The notes beneath the pieces were generated by a model. That model was not told the DNA's origin and searched no databases. It saw only the letters and a list, made by a program, of their open reading frames with translations. This document shows, in pieces, positions 52,687 through 61,185 of a DNA stretch of 64,000 nucleotides. Within the stretch, counting starts at the first letter, position 1. Each line of letters opens with the position of its first letter. The stretch is from positions 1-64,000 of the forward strand of contig CAYJER010000007.1 in assembly GCA_964369225.1 (NCBI GenBank), given 5' to 3'. This DNA comes from SIG603 sp964369225 (GTDB lineage: Bacteria > Bacillota > Clostridia > Oscillospirales > Acutalibacteraceae). The translations under genes were made by a program, and so were the position numbers.

Positions 52687-52715
52687 TGATTTTTTTAAAA
52701 ATATGTGTTACAATA
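52687..52715 (+). promoter_or_regulatory. rpmE promoter
   Basis: TTGATT, 17-nt spacer, TACAAT in the gap between the lipoprotein gene and rpmE. A hairpin TATAGGT-TTG-ACCTATA follows at 52743-52759, just before the ribosome binding site, and may serve autoregulation. Confidence 0.6.
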
Positions 52716-52776
52716 TATGTTGTTATTTTAGAACGATTATTATATAGGTTTGACCTATAAGAGAGGTGACAGAATC

Positions 52777-52980
52777 ATGAAAGAAAATCTACATCCAGAA
52801 TACCACGAAACAACCGTTACATGCGCTTGCGGAAATGTTATTAACACTAGATCAACAAAGAAAGACGTTAAGGTTGAAATTTGCTCAAAATGCCATCCTT
52901 TCTATACAGGCAAACAAAAGTTGATAGATACAAGTGGTCGTGTTGACATGTTCAAGAAACGTTACGGCACAGGAAAATAA
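52777..52980 (+). CDS. rpmE: 50S ribosomal protein L31, zinc-binding type
   Basis: A 67-residue L31 of the Cys-containing type: MKENLHPEYHETTVTCACGN with C-x-C, and CSKCHPFYTGKQ with C-x2-C, together a zinc site; the end is KKRYG. GAGAGGTGA lies 7 nt before this ATG; an earlier in-frame start in the leader hairpin adds 9 residues without support. Confidence 0.97.
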   Translation: MKENLHPEYHETTVTCACGNVINTRSTKKDVKVEICSKCHPFYTGKQKLIDTSGRVDMFKKRYGTGK

Positions 52981-52992
52981 TTTAAACTTAAA

Positions 52993-53017
52993 AATCTGCC
53001 TTATGGCAGATTTTTTT
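52993..53017 (+). terminator. rpmE terminator
   Basis: AATCTGCC pairs with GGCAGATT around TTAT, followed by TTTTT. Confidence 0.9.
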
Positions 53018-53093
53018 GATATTAGAACTTAGTGAACATTTTGGTTAAAAACTAAATTTGTTTAAATATTGTAGGCGAGGGTCTCATACTTGG

Positions 53094-53175
53094 GAACTTA
53101 GTGAAGAGGTAATAGTGAAGAGTGAAAAAGTAATGTGAAAATCCTTTCAGATTTTTTGATTAAAGAATTTTTTAA
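53094..53175 (+). repeat. GTGAA-word modules
   Basis: GGAACTTAGTGAAGAGG, TAATAGTGAAGAGTG, AAAATCCTTTCAGATTTTTT and GATTAAAG; a shorter related stretch (GAACTTAGTGAAC) precedes it at 53027. It leads into the REPIN at 53215. Confidence 0.7.
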
Positions 53176-53214
53176 CAAAAAATGTAGTAATAAAGATAAA
53201 TTTATTAAAATTTT

Positions 53215-53293
53215 GTAGGGGAGGGTCTCCGTGCCCTCCCGAGAAGTAGGATTTAGCACCCAGTTTCGGGAGGGCGCAGAGACCCTCCCCTAC
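53215..53293. repeat. REPIN, GAGGGTC core
   Basis: Left arm GTAGGGGAGGGTCTCCGTG and CCCTCCC, right arm GGGAGGGCGCAGAGACCC plus TCCCCTAC, about 30 bp apart. It lies before yigZ. Confidence 0.85.
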
Positions 53294-53370
53294 AATTAAG
53301 CAATAAGTTTGCTTAAGTTCCCAAGCATGAAATTTCCCTTATAATATAATTAAATTTGAGAGAGAATAAT

Positions 53371-53988
53371 ATGGAATATAAAACAGTTAAAGACTATGGT
53401 GAAGATTTTTTTATAGAAAAAAAGTCTAGGTTTATTGGCTACTGTATGCCTGTTACTACAGAGGAAGACGCCAAGTTTTTTATAAACGAGATAAAGCTAA
53501 AACACAAGGATGCGACGCACAATGTGTCTGCTTATGTTTTAAGAGAAAACAATATAGAAAGATTTAACGACGACGGCGAGCCATCGGGGACCGCCGGTAT
53601 TCCTATGCTTGAAACCATAAAAAAGTCGGGCGTTAAAGACGTGGTTTTAGTAGGAACAAGATATTTCGGGGGAATTATGCTGGGCGGCGGTGGCCTAGTT
53701 AGAGCCTACTCACATACTGCAAGTATCGCATTAAAATCTGCTAAAATTTGCGTTATGAAAGAATGTATACTAGCTAGTGCAAAATGCCACTACAGCTATT
53801 ACACCAAATTGCAAGAAATTCTAAGCAAAGCAGAGATAGACGACACTTTATTTGAAGACATGGTTACAGTTAAATTTCATATTTTACAAGAGGATTTAAT
53901 AGAATTTAGAGAGAATTTCTCTGAACTTACTAAGGGAAACGGCATTATAGACGAGATTGGAAAAAATTTTTATTCATTTGAGATATGA
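53371..53988 (+). CDS. yigZ: YigZ/IMPACT family protein
   Basis: A 205-residue protein of the YigZ family, related to eukaryotic IMPACT. FNDDGEPSGTAGIPML near 63-78 and VLVGTRYFGGIMLGGGGLVRAYS near 88-110 are the signature. The bacterial function is not established; a role in translation is suspected. GAGAGAAT precedes the ATG; an in-frame TTG 15 nt upstream is less likely. Confidence 0.93.
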   Translation: MEYKTVKDYGEDFFIEKKSRFIGYCMPVTTEEDAKFFINEIKLKHKDATHNVSAYVLRENNIERFNDDGEPSGTAGIPMLETIKKSGVKDVVLVGTRYFGGIMLGGGGLVRAYSHTASIALKSAKICVMKECILASAKCHYSYYTKLQEILSKAEIDDTLFEDMVTVKFHILQEDLIEFRENFSELTKGNGIIDEIGKNFYSFEI

Positions 53989-54189
53989 TTTTAAAAAAAT
54001 AAAAGTATTTTAAAGATTTGTGTTGTATATATTATTATAGACTAAATATAGACTAAAGACTAAGGGTGAATGGTGAAGGACTGTTTTTGATTTACTTTGT
54101 AATGATTTGATATCATTATAGGTATTACCTCATAGCCTTAGAACTTAGTAAACATTTTTGTATGGTTTAAATTAATTTGTTATAATATT

Positions 54190-54442
54190 GTAGGGGAGGG
54201 TCTGAAGTGCCATCCCGAGAAGTATGGATAATCGCTAGCTTTCGGGAGGGCGCAGAGACCACACGTGTTGATTAGGAATTTTTTGGGTTAATATTTTCAG
54301 TTAAAACGCACAAATTGATGTAGGGAACGGTCTTGACCGTTCCGAAAACTCGGAGTTTTAGCTAAATTTCCTCGGAACGGTCAAGACCGTTCCCTACATC
54401 ACTAATCCTAAGAGGCACGTCTGAGCAGAGACCCTGCCCTAC
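54190..54442. repeat. nested REPINs: GAACGGTC core inside a GAGGGTC element
   Basis: The inner REPIN at 54320-54397 has arms GGAACGGTCTTGACCGTTCC and its complement. The outer element starts GTAGGGGAGGGTCTGAAGTG, has GGGAGGGCGCAGAGACC and CACGTGTTGATTAGG before the insert, and closes with CTAAGAGGCACGTCTGAGC...GCCCTAC. The preceding 200 bp after yigZ are AT-rich with no gene seen. Confidence 0.8.
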
Positions 54443-54482
54443 AAATAAGTCATCAGTTTTTAGTCATAATGGGGGTGCTTTT

Positions 54483-55484
54483 ATGGGGATAAGAGAGTTT
54501 ACTGAAAATAACGAGAAACTGTTATTATCAGAGTTTGCTTGCCTTTCGATAAACAGTAAAGGCAGAGAAATGCAAGAACCGCAAGACGATTTAAGAACTT
54601 GTTTTCAACGTGACAGAGACAGAGTAATTCACTCAAAAGCGTTTAGACGTTTAATGCACAAGACACAGGTTTTTTTATCACCCGAGGGTGATCACTACAG
54701 AACAAGACTTACACACACATTAGAAGTAGCACAGATAGCTAGAACCATTGCGATAGGCTTAAGGCTTAATCAAGATTTAACCGAGGCAATTGCACTAGGG
54801 CATGATTTAGGGCATACTCCATTCGGACACGCAGGAGAAAGAGCCTTAAATAAAATTTTACCAAATGGTTTTAGACACTATGAACACAGCGTTAGAGTTG
54901 CTCAAATTTTAGAAAAAGAAGGCAAAGGCTTAAACCTTACATATGAAGTGCTAGACGGAATAATTAAGCACACAAAATCAAACGAGGCATATACCTTAGA
55001 GGGACAAATAGTAAGATATGCAGACAGAATTGCATATATGAATCACGACATAGACGACGCAATTGTGGCTAAAGTCTTGTCGCACCATGATATACCAAAG
55101 GAAATAAGCGAAGTCTTGGGAAACACTAAGTCTGAAAGAATAACAACGCTTGTTTATTCGGTTATAGGCAACAGTCAGCAAAAATGTGCAAAAATGGACG
55201 AAATAACCGACAAAGCATATCATGCACTGCATAAGTTTATGTATGAAAAAGTTTACGAAAATCCATATGCTAAAAAAGAGGAAGAAAAAGTTCCTCATTT
55301 AATGGAAAGCCTTTTTAATTATTATAAAAATCCAGATAAATTGCCTAAACAATATCATTTTATAGCGGAAAAAGACGGTTTCGACATAGCTGCCGCAGAT
55401 TTTATCGCTGGCATGACAGACAGATACGCAATCGAAAGCTATGAAAAATTATTTATTCCAAAATCATGGAACATCGGAATATAG
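54483..55484 (+). CDS. dgt: dGTPase-like HD-domain triphosphohydrolase
   Basis: A 333-residue member of the deoxynucleoside triphosphate triphosphohydrolase family that cleaves dNTPs to nucleoside and tripolyphosphate. Motifs are FRRLMHKTQVF, RTRLTHTLEVAQIAR with the first metal His, LGHDLGHTPFGHAGE with the HD pair, and YADRIAYMNHDIDDA with the last Asp. In Clostridia this gene is often just upstream of dnaG-rpoD, as here; the RAYT unit now separates them. Confidence 0.95.
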   Translation: MGIREFTENNEKLLLSEFACLSINSKGREMQEPQDDLRTCFQRDRDRVIHSKAFRRLMHKTQVFLSPEGDHYRTRLTHTLEVAQIARTIAIGLRLNQDLTEAIALGHDLGHTPFGHAGERALNKILPNGFRHYEHSVRVAQILEKEGKGLNLTYEVLDGIIKHTKSNEAYTLEGQIVRYADRIAYMNHDIDDAIVAKVLSHHDIPKEISEVLGNTKSERITTLVYSVIGNSQQKCAKMDEITDKAYHALHKFMYEKVYENPYAKKEEEKVPHLMESLFNYYKNPDKLPKQYHFIAEKDGFDIAAADFIAGMTDRYAIESYEKLFIPKSWNIGI

Positions 55485-55516
55485 GTCGGGAAGCCCCGAC
55501 AGCAAAATTAAGCCAT

Positions 55517-55641
55517 GTAGGGGCGGATAATATCCGCCCAAAAAGTCCGTAATTTTGTCTTAATTTCATAGGCGGATAATATCCGCCCAAAAAGTCCGTA
55601 ATTTTGTCTTAATTTCATAGGCGGATAATATCCGCCCCTAC
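55517..55641. repeat. three-arm REP array, GGATAATATCC core
   Basis: Three GGCGGATAATATCCGCC-type arms with two identical spacers beginning AAAAAGTCCGTAATTTTG, bounded by GTAGGGG and CCCCTAC; one arm more than a normal REPIN. Confidence 0.88.
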
Positions 55642-55675
55642 ACGAATAAAAATAAATTTTGAAAGGAGCAAACTT

Positions 55676-56170
55676 TTGGCATTACCTGAACATTTTTTAC
55701 AAGAACAAAAAATACGCAAATCAAATAGACTTATAAGTTATGATTATTCAAAAAATGGAATGTATTTTATAACAATATGCTCAAGTGACAAAAAATGTTT
55801 GTTCGGAAAAATTTTAACTAATAAGATTCAGTTGAATAAAATCGGAAAAATTATTGAAAAAGCGATAGAGCAAATAAATTGTCATTATGATAATGTATCA
55901 GTTGATAAATATGTAGTAATGCCTAATCATGTTCATATGATTATTGCATTAACTGCGGAAAATCATGATTGTGTAAACAGTAACATACCTACAATAGTAG
56001 GTTCGATGAAAAGATTGGCAACAAAACAAGCTGGTATTAAGTTATGGCAAAAATCATTTCATGATCATGTTATAAGAAATCAAATATCATTTGATCAAAT
56101 ATGGGAATACATTGACACAAATATTATTAGATGGGAAATGGATGAGTTATACTGTGAGGAAATAGTATAA
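55676..56170 (+). CDS. REP-associated tyrosine transposase (RAYT) fused to the dnaG start
   Basis: A 164-residue Y1/HUH single-strand DNA transposase of the IS200-like REP-associated type. The conserved start is YDYSKNGMYFITIC (22-35). The HUH motif is H85-V-H87 in VMPNHVHMII. The likely nucleophile is Y145 in WEYIDTN. Residues 1-14 (MALPEHFLQEQKIR) nearly equal the first residues of DnaG, because the start region is a duplicate of the dnaG start; family members normally begin close to the YDYS motif. It therefore uses dnaG's ribosome binding site and TTG start. Catalytic residues look intact. A REP array lies on each side. Confidence 0.9.
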   Translation: MALPEHFLQEQKIRKSNRLISYDYSKNGMYFITICSSDKKCLFGKILTNKIQLNKIGKIIEKAIEQINCHYDNVSVDKYVVMPNHVHMIIALTAENHDCVNSNIPTIVGSMKRLATKQAGIKLWQKSFHDHVIRNQISFDQIWEYIDTNIIRWEMDELYCEEIV

Positions 56171-56187
56171 TAATAAAATTAAGCCAT

Positions 56188-56312
56188 GTAGGGGCGGATA
56201 TTATCCGCCTAAAAAGTCCGTAATTTTGTCTTAATTTCATAGGCGGATAATATCCGCCCAAAAAGTCCGTAATTTTGTCTTAATTTCATAGGCGGATAAT
56301 ATCCGCCCCTAC
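56188..56312. repeat. three-arm REP array before dnaG
   Basis: Duplicate of the array at 55517, with two changes in its first arm (GGATATTATCC). Confidence 0.88.
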
Positions 56313-56346
56313 ACGAATAAAAATAAATTTTGAAAGGAGCAAACCT

Positions 56347-58104
56347 TTGGCATTACCTGAACATTTTTTACAAGAACTAAAAATGAGAACCGACATAGCA
56401 GACTTAGTTTCATCCTATGTTAATCTTAAACGGATTGGCAAAAGGCTTGTAGGTTTGTGTCCTTTTCATAACGAAAAAACTCCATCGTTTAATGTATCGT
56501 CAGAAAACCAGTTTTTCTACTGTTTTGGTTGTTCGACAGGTGGAGACATCATCACATTTGTGATGAAAATAGAAAATCTTGACTACATTGAAGCCGTAAA
56601 ACTTCTTGCCAATAGGGCTGGAATGCAGATGCCCGAAGATGGTTACGATAATTCAGCCGCCTTAATTAAGACAACAGTTTTAGAGATTAACAGAGAAACG
56701 GCTAGGTTTTATCATCAGTGTTTAATGGACGACGAAGAGGGTATGTCTTATTTTAAGTCAAGGCAACTAGACATGAGAACCATTAAACATTTTGGCTTAG
56801 GCTATGCCCCTAAAGATAGGTTCTCGCTTGTAAATCATCTTAAAAAATTAGGATACAAAAATGACGACATGGTGCTTGCGAATGTTGCGTTTTTGTCTAA
56901 AAACGGAAACCCTGTAGACAGGTTTCACGCAAGAGTTATGTTCCCTATTATCGATTTAAGGGGAAACGTAATAGCCTTTGGTGGCAGAATTTTAACCGAT
57001 GAAAAACCTAAATATATAAACACATCCGATACACCTGTGTACCACAAAAGTACAGGACTTTTTGCCATGAATTTTGCGAAAAATAGCAAACAGAGTTTGA
57101 TTTTGGCAGAGGGTTACATGGATGTTATTGCACTGCATCAGGCAGGTTTTACAGGTGCTATTGCAAGCCTTGGAACGGCACTCACAGCAGAACAGGCAAG
57201 AATAATAGCCAAGTATACAAAAGAAGTCATAATTTGTTATGACAGCGACGAGGCAGGGCAAAAGGCAACTCAAAGGGCGATACCAATTCTTAGGCAGACA
57301 GGCATTAGCGTAAGAGTTCTTACAATTCCAAATGGAAAAGACCCAGACGGATTTATAAAATCTCATGGAAAAGACGGCGCTATAATGTTTAAGGCATTGC
57401 TTGAAGGAAGTGGAAACGACCTAGAGTACCAAATGGAAAAAATTAAACTAACTTGCGACATGGAAAGCTCCGCTGGTAAGGTAGAGTACCTAAAACAATG
57501 CTGTATCTTGCTTGCAAAACTTGACAACGCAATCGAGCGAGACATATATTCCTCTAAGGTAGCAAGCGAGATATCTGTTGAAAAGTCTTCTATAATGCAA
57601 CAAATAAACAAACTTATGAAGAACAATAGTTATTATCAAGAAAAAGAGAGAGAAAAAAAGATTAGGAAAGAATTATCGGGAGTAGGCGACAGAATTAACC
57701 CCGATAAACCAAAAAATTTAAAAATTGCAAATGCAGAAGAGGCGTTAATAGCCTATATGTTAAGCCATCCTGATGGTGTAGATTACTGCAAATTAAATAT
57801 AAAACCAGATGATTTTGCCACAGGTTTTGGTAAAAGAGTATTCAACATAATTTTGGGGAAGACTACAGAAAATAACACTGTTAATTTGACAGATTTATCA
57901 GGTGACTTAAGTTCCGAGGAGCTTTCATCACTTTCAAGAATTTTGATAAAGTTTTCCGACGTGAATTTAAGCCGTTCAGATGCGAAAGATTATATATCGC
58001 TCATAAAAAAAGAGGGTAAATTTTCAGACACAAAAAGCATTAAAAACGCAGAAAAACAAGAACTTGCAGATTATATAGAGTCTTTAAGAAATAAAAAGAA
58101 GTAG
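56347..58104 (+). CDS. dnaG: DNA primase
   Basis: Makes RNA primers for replication; 585 residues. The zinc-binding CHC2 domain has CPFHNEKTPSFNV and FYCFGCSTGG near 39-65. The TOPRIM core has LAEGYMDVIALH near 249-260 and CYDSDEAGQKA near 298-308. A C-terminal helicase-binding domain follows from about 455. TTG start with GAAAGGAG 8 nt upstream. Intact despite the RAYT unit before it. rpoD follows 20 nt later. Confidence 0.97.
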   Translation: MALPEHFLQELKMRTDIADLVSSYVNLKRIGKRLVGLCPFHNEKTPSFNVSSENQFFYCFGCSTGGDIITFVMKIENLDYIEAVKLLANRAGMQMPEDGYDNSAALIKTTVLEINRETARFYHQCLMDDEEGMSYFKSRQLDMRTIKHFGLGYAPKDRFSLVNHLKKLGYKNDDMVLANVAFLSKNGNPVDRFHARVMFPIIDLRGNVIAFGGRILTDEKPKYINTSDTPVYHKSTGLFAMNFAKNSKQSLILAEGYMDVIALHQAGFTGAIASLGTALTAEQARIIAKYTKEVIICYDSDEAGQKATQRAIPILRQTGISVRVLTIPNGKDPDGFIKSHGKDGAIMFKALLEGSGNDLEYQMEKIKLTCDMESSAGKVEYLKQCCILLAKLDNAIERDIYSSKVASEISVEKSSIMQQINKLMKNNSYYQEKEREKKIRKELSGVGDRINPDKPKNLKIANAEEALIAYMLSHPDGVDYCKLNIKPDDFATGFGKRVFNIILGKTTENNTVNLTDLSGDLSSEELSSLSRILIKFSDVNLSRSDAKDYISLIKKEGKFSDTKSIKNAEKQELADYIESLRNKKK

Positions 58105-58124
58105 ATTGAAAGGAATAGAAAATT

Positions 58125-59219
58125 ATGGCATTACCTGATAAAAGAACCGTTATAAGAGAATTGTTGGAGCTTGGAAGAAGCAAAAACCAGCTAACAACTA
58201 AGGAGATTTTAGATGCCTTAGGCGAGCTTGATTTTGACCCTGAGCAACTAGAAAAATTCTATGACACCCTTGAGGCACAAGGAATAGAGGTTATAGAAGA
58301 TTTTGCAGACATAATGATGACAGACCTAGAGCTTTCTAAAGTTTCAGGCGAGGTAGACCAATTAGATGCAGGAATAGGCGCAGACGGAATAGCAATTGAC
58401 GACCCTGTAAAGGTTTACCTAAAAGAGATAGGCAGAGTGCCATTACTTAGCTCAGACGAAGAAATTAAGCTTGCTATGTCTATTCAAGAAGGCAACAAAT
58501 ATGCAAAACAAAGGCTATCAGAGGCAAACTTAAGACTTGTTGTAAGTATAGCTAAAAGATATTTAGGAAGAGGAATGCAGTTTTTGGACCTAATTCAAGA
58601 GGGAAATCTAGGTCTTATTAAAGCTGTAGAAAAATTTGACTATTCAAAAGGATTTAAGTTTTCTACCTATGCCACATGGTGGATAAGACAGGCTATAACA
58701 AGAGCCATTGCAGACCAAGCCAGAACAATAAGAATACCTGTTCACATGGTAGAAACAATAAACAAGGTTAAAAAAGTTTCTAACCAATTATTGCACTTAC
58801 ACGGGCAAGAACCATCTGCTGAGGATATAGCTGATGTGCTAGACATGCCTGTAGAAAAGGTTCGTGAAATTGTAAGAGTAGCACAAGAACCAGTGTCACT
58901 AGAAACACCTATAGGTGAAGAAGAAGACAGCCACCTAGGCGACTTTATTCCAGATGACGATGCACCAGCACCGGCTGATGCAGCGTCGCACACATTGCTA
59001 AGAGAGACTTTGGGCGATGTTTTAGACTCGCTAACAGAGCGTGAAGGCAAAGTTCTAAAATTGCGTTTTGGACTTGAAGACGGAAGATCAAGAACCCTTG
59101 AAGAAGTTGGAAAAGAATTTAACGTTACAAGAGAGAGAATACGCCAAATAGAGGCAAAAGCACTTAGAAAATTAAGACACCCTAGCCGTAGCAAAAAGTT
59201 AAAAGATTTTATTGATTGA
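58125..59219 (+). CDS. rpoD: RNA polymerase primary sigma factor
   Basis: Housekeeping sigma, 364 residues. Region 1.2 starts DDPVKVYLKEIGRVPLLS. Region 2 has NLRLVVSIAKRYLGRGMQFLDLIQEG and FSTYATWWIRQAI. Region 4 has the helix-turn-helix near TLEEVGKEFNVTRERIRQIE. The N-terminal region 1.1 is short, as in Bacillota. With dnaG it forms the macromolecular synthesis operon. Confidence 0.98.
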   Translation: MALPDKRTVIRELLELGRSKNQLTTKEILDALGELDFDPEQLEKFYDTLEAQGIEVIEDFADIMMTDLELSKVSGEVDQLDAGIGADGIAIDDPVKVYLKEIGRVPLLSSDEEIKLAMSIQEGNKYAKQRLSEANLRLVVSIAKRYLGRGMQFLDLIQEGNLGLIKAVEKFDYSKGFKFSTYATWWIRQAITRAIADQARTIRIPVHMVETINKVKKVSNQLLHLHGQEPSAEDIADVLDMPVEKVREIVRVAQEPVSLETPIGEEEDSHLGDFIPDDDAPAPADAASHTLLRETLGDVLDSLTEREGKVLKLRFGLEDGRSRTLEEVGKEFNVTRERIRQIEAKALRKLRHPSRSKKLKDFID

Positions 59220-59236
59220 TAAAATTTCACACAAAT

Positions 59237-59278
59237 GTAGGGGCGAACCTATGTGTTCGCTCGTAAACTAGGGTTTAG
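59237..59278. repeat. single REP arm, GCGAACC core
   Basis: GTAGGGGCGAACCTATGTG plus TTCGC, without a right arm, between rpoD and the second RAYT gene. Its missing partner may be the REPIN on the far side of the RAYT. Confidence 0.75.
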
Positions 59279-59292
59279 GATAAGGTGATAAT

Positions 59293-59778
59293 TTGGAATT
59301 GTGTAAACGTAAACAAATTCATTTAAAGGATTATGACTATTCTCAAAATGGGATGTACTTTATAACCATATGCACACATAACAAACAATATTTATTTGGT
59401 GATAGAAATTTTAAATTAACAGATAAACCTACAAACCAAAGACTATTAATAAAAAAATGGTTACTAGAGTTACAAAATAAATATCCGCATAGTGTTGTAC
59501 AAAAATATGTAATAATGCCCAATCATGTTCATTTTATTTTGTTTATTTCAAAAACACAACCAGAAATAAGTTTACACGATATAATTAAATGGTTTAAAAC
59601 ACAAACAACAAATGAATATATAAAGGCTGTAAAAGAGAATAAAGCACCTAAATTTGATAAACACATATGGCAAAGAGGTTACTATGAACATATAATAAGA
59701 AATGAAAATGATTATTATGATACGTGGAACTATATTGATACAAATCCTATTAGATGGATAGAAGATTGTTATTACTAA
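59293..59778 (+). CDS. REP-associated tyrosine transposase (RAYT), second copy
   Basis: A 161-residue HUH transposase: YDYSQNGMYFITICTH (14-29), HUH motif H78-V-H80 in IMPNHVHFIL, WQRGYYEHIIRNEND (126-140), and candidate nucleophile Y147 in WNYIDTNPIRW. TTG start with AAGGTG 5 nt before. It differs widely from the 55676 protein outside the motifs, so the two are not recent copies. It is flanked by REP sequences of the GCGAACC core, left as a single arm and right as a complete REPIN. Confidence 0.9.
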   Translation: MELCKRKQIHLKDYDYSQNGMYFITICTHNKQYLFGDRNFKLTDKPTNQRLLIKKWLLELQNKYPHSVVQKYVIMPNHVHFILFISKTQPEISLHDIIKWFKTQTTNEYIKAVKENKAPKFDKHIWQRGYYEHIIRNENDYYDTWNYIDTNPIRWIEDCYY

Positions 59779-59786
59779 ATTTTTAT

Positions 59787-59868
59787 GTAGGGGCGAACCT
59801 ATGTGTTCGCCCGTGGGAGTTAATCAAAAACTCATAGTTTTCGGGCGAACACATAGGTTCGCCCTTAC
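59787..59868. repeat. REPIN, GCGAACC core
   Basis: Left arm GTAGGGGCGAACCTATGTG plus TTCGCCC, right arm GGGCGAACACATAGGTTCGC plus CCTTAC. It starts 8 bp after the RAYT stop. Confidence 0.87.
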
Positions 59869-59924
59869 ATAAGTAGTGAATAGTATTGGTCGGGTAAATT
59901 GAAAGGTGGACAAGCTATAGCAAT

Positions 59925-60320
59925 ATGTATATGAATCTTGAGGCTAACTATGCCGTTATGATAGTTGAATTACTAGCTAGAGAAGACAAAAAATTAGATG
60001 CAAAAACTATATCGGAGCAAAGTCAAGTTCCGCTTAGGTTTTCGCTTAAAATACTTAGAAAACTTGTAAGCGATGGCATTATATGTTCATATAAAGGCTC
60101 TAAAGGCGGTTATAAACTTGCAAAAGAGGCGTGTAACATCACTTTAAGAGAGGTTATTGAGTCAATTCAAGGGCCGTTTCTTATAAGCAGATGCCAAAAT
60201 ACCGACTACTGTTGTTCTAGGATTGATTGCAAACTGCATGATATATACTCAGAAATCTCTTTAACCGTAAGAGAAAAATTAGAAATGTATACCTTTGATG
60301 AAATTTCAAAGGTTAAATAA
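59925..60320 (+). CDS. Rrf2-family transcription regulator
   Basis: A 131-residue winged-helix protein: DAKTISEQSQVPLRFSLKILRKL is the recognition part, and GSKGGYKLAKEACNITLREVIESIQGP is typical. Cysteines C90, C96, C97 and C102 could bind an iron-sulfur cluster as in IscR or NsrR relatives. The start is uncertain: ATG at 59925 or 59931, and GGTGG is rather far from both. The genes it controls are unknown; ymdB follows by 11 nt. Confidence 0.9.
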   Translation: MYMNLEANYAVMIVELLAREDKKLDAKTISEQSQVPLRFSLKILRKLVSDGIICSYKGSKGGYKLAKEACNITLREVIESIQGPFLISRCQNTDYCCSRIDCKLHDIYSEISLTVREKLEMYTFDEISKVK

Positions 60321-60331
60321 GGAGTCTTATT

Positions 60332-61102
60332 TTGAAAATACTTGCAATTGGCGACGTTGTAGGCTCTGAAGCCTGCAAATTTTTAAGAAGTAAATTGTAC
60401 ACACTAAAGCAAACTAAAAACATAGATTTAGTAATTGCTAACGGCGAGAACTGTGCAGACGGAAACGGAGTTACACCAGCTGGTGCTGACTTCCTTTTTG
60501 AGAGCGGAGTTGACATAATTACTCTTGGTAATCATACTTTCAGAAGACCTGAATTTTATTCTTACCTAGAGTCTAAACATGGAATTATAAGGCCTGCAAA
60601 CTTCCCAGAGGGAACTGTTGGCGATGGCTACATAATTTATGACATGGGCAGAACTTCTGTCTGTGTAATAAACCTTATAGGGCAGACATATCTTGATGCC
60701 TTTGACTGTCCTTTTAGAAAGCTTGACGAGATTTTAGCAAAAGAAAATATGCCTAAAATAGTTCTAGTTGATTTTCACGCCGAGGCAAGCGGAGAAAAAA
60801 GAGCAATGGGATTTTATGCAGATGGAAGAGTGTCAGCGTTTTTTGGAACACATACCCATGTGCCAACCGCTGACCTTTGCATACTTCCTAATGGCACAGG
60901 CTACATAACAGACATTGGAATGACTGGCGCTATAGACTCGGTTCTTGGCGTAAAACCTGAACTTATAATTAAATATCTAAAAACTAAACTTCCAGTAAGG
61001 TTTGAAAATCAGCAAGGTTCACAAAAAATGGATTGTGTTATATTTGAAATAGACGAAAAAACGGGCAAAACTATTAAGGCAGAGCGTTTAACTATAAAAT
61101 AA
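60332..61102 (+). CDS. ymdB: YmdB-family metallophosphoesterase
   Basis: A 256-residue phosphodiesterase family; in Bacillus subtilis YmdB hydrolyses 2',3'-cyclic nucleotides and affects biofilm and motility choices. Metal motifs are IGDVVGSEA near the start, NGENCADGNG, TLGNHTF, VDFHAEASGEKRAMG and FGTHTHVPTAD. TTG start with AAGGAG 9 nt before. Confidence 0.94.
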   Translation: MKILAIGDVVGSEACKFLRSKLYTLKQTKNIDLVIANGENCADGNGVTPAGADFLFESGVDIITLGNHTFRRPEFYSYLESKHGIIRPANFPEGTVGDGYIIYDMGRTSVCVINLIGQTYLDAFDCPFRKLDEILAKENMPKIVLVDFHAEASGEKRAMGFYADGRVSAFFGTHTHVPTADLCILPNGTGYITDIGMTGAIDSVLGVKPELIIKYLKTKLPVRFENQQGSQKMDCVIFEIDEKTGKTIKAERLTIK

Positions 61103-61185
61103 TAAAATTTTTTTGAAAAACATTTGAAATTTTTAATATAATGTGTTAAAATTATAGAACTATAATAATAAAGGATGTGTTCCGA

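Larger units (their letters stand above)
55504..56174 (+). mobile_element. 671-bp RAYT unit with duplicated dnaG 5' region
   Basis: From 55504 to about 55713 the sequence repeats 56175 to about 56384 at a constant offset of 671 bp with about three substitutions and no gaps. The repeated stretch holds a three-arm REP array, the ribosome binding site GAAAGGAG, the TTG start and the first 12 or so dnaG codons. Between the copies lies the rest of the RAYT gene. The unit sits between dgt and dnaG and leaves dnaG intact. Confidence 0.85.

Noticed and set aside
55517..56312. CRISPR-like regular repeats
   Set aside because: The units are self-complementary REP arms with identical spacers, only three per array, beside a RAYT; no cas genes.
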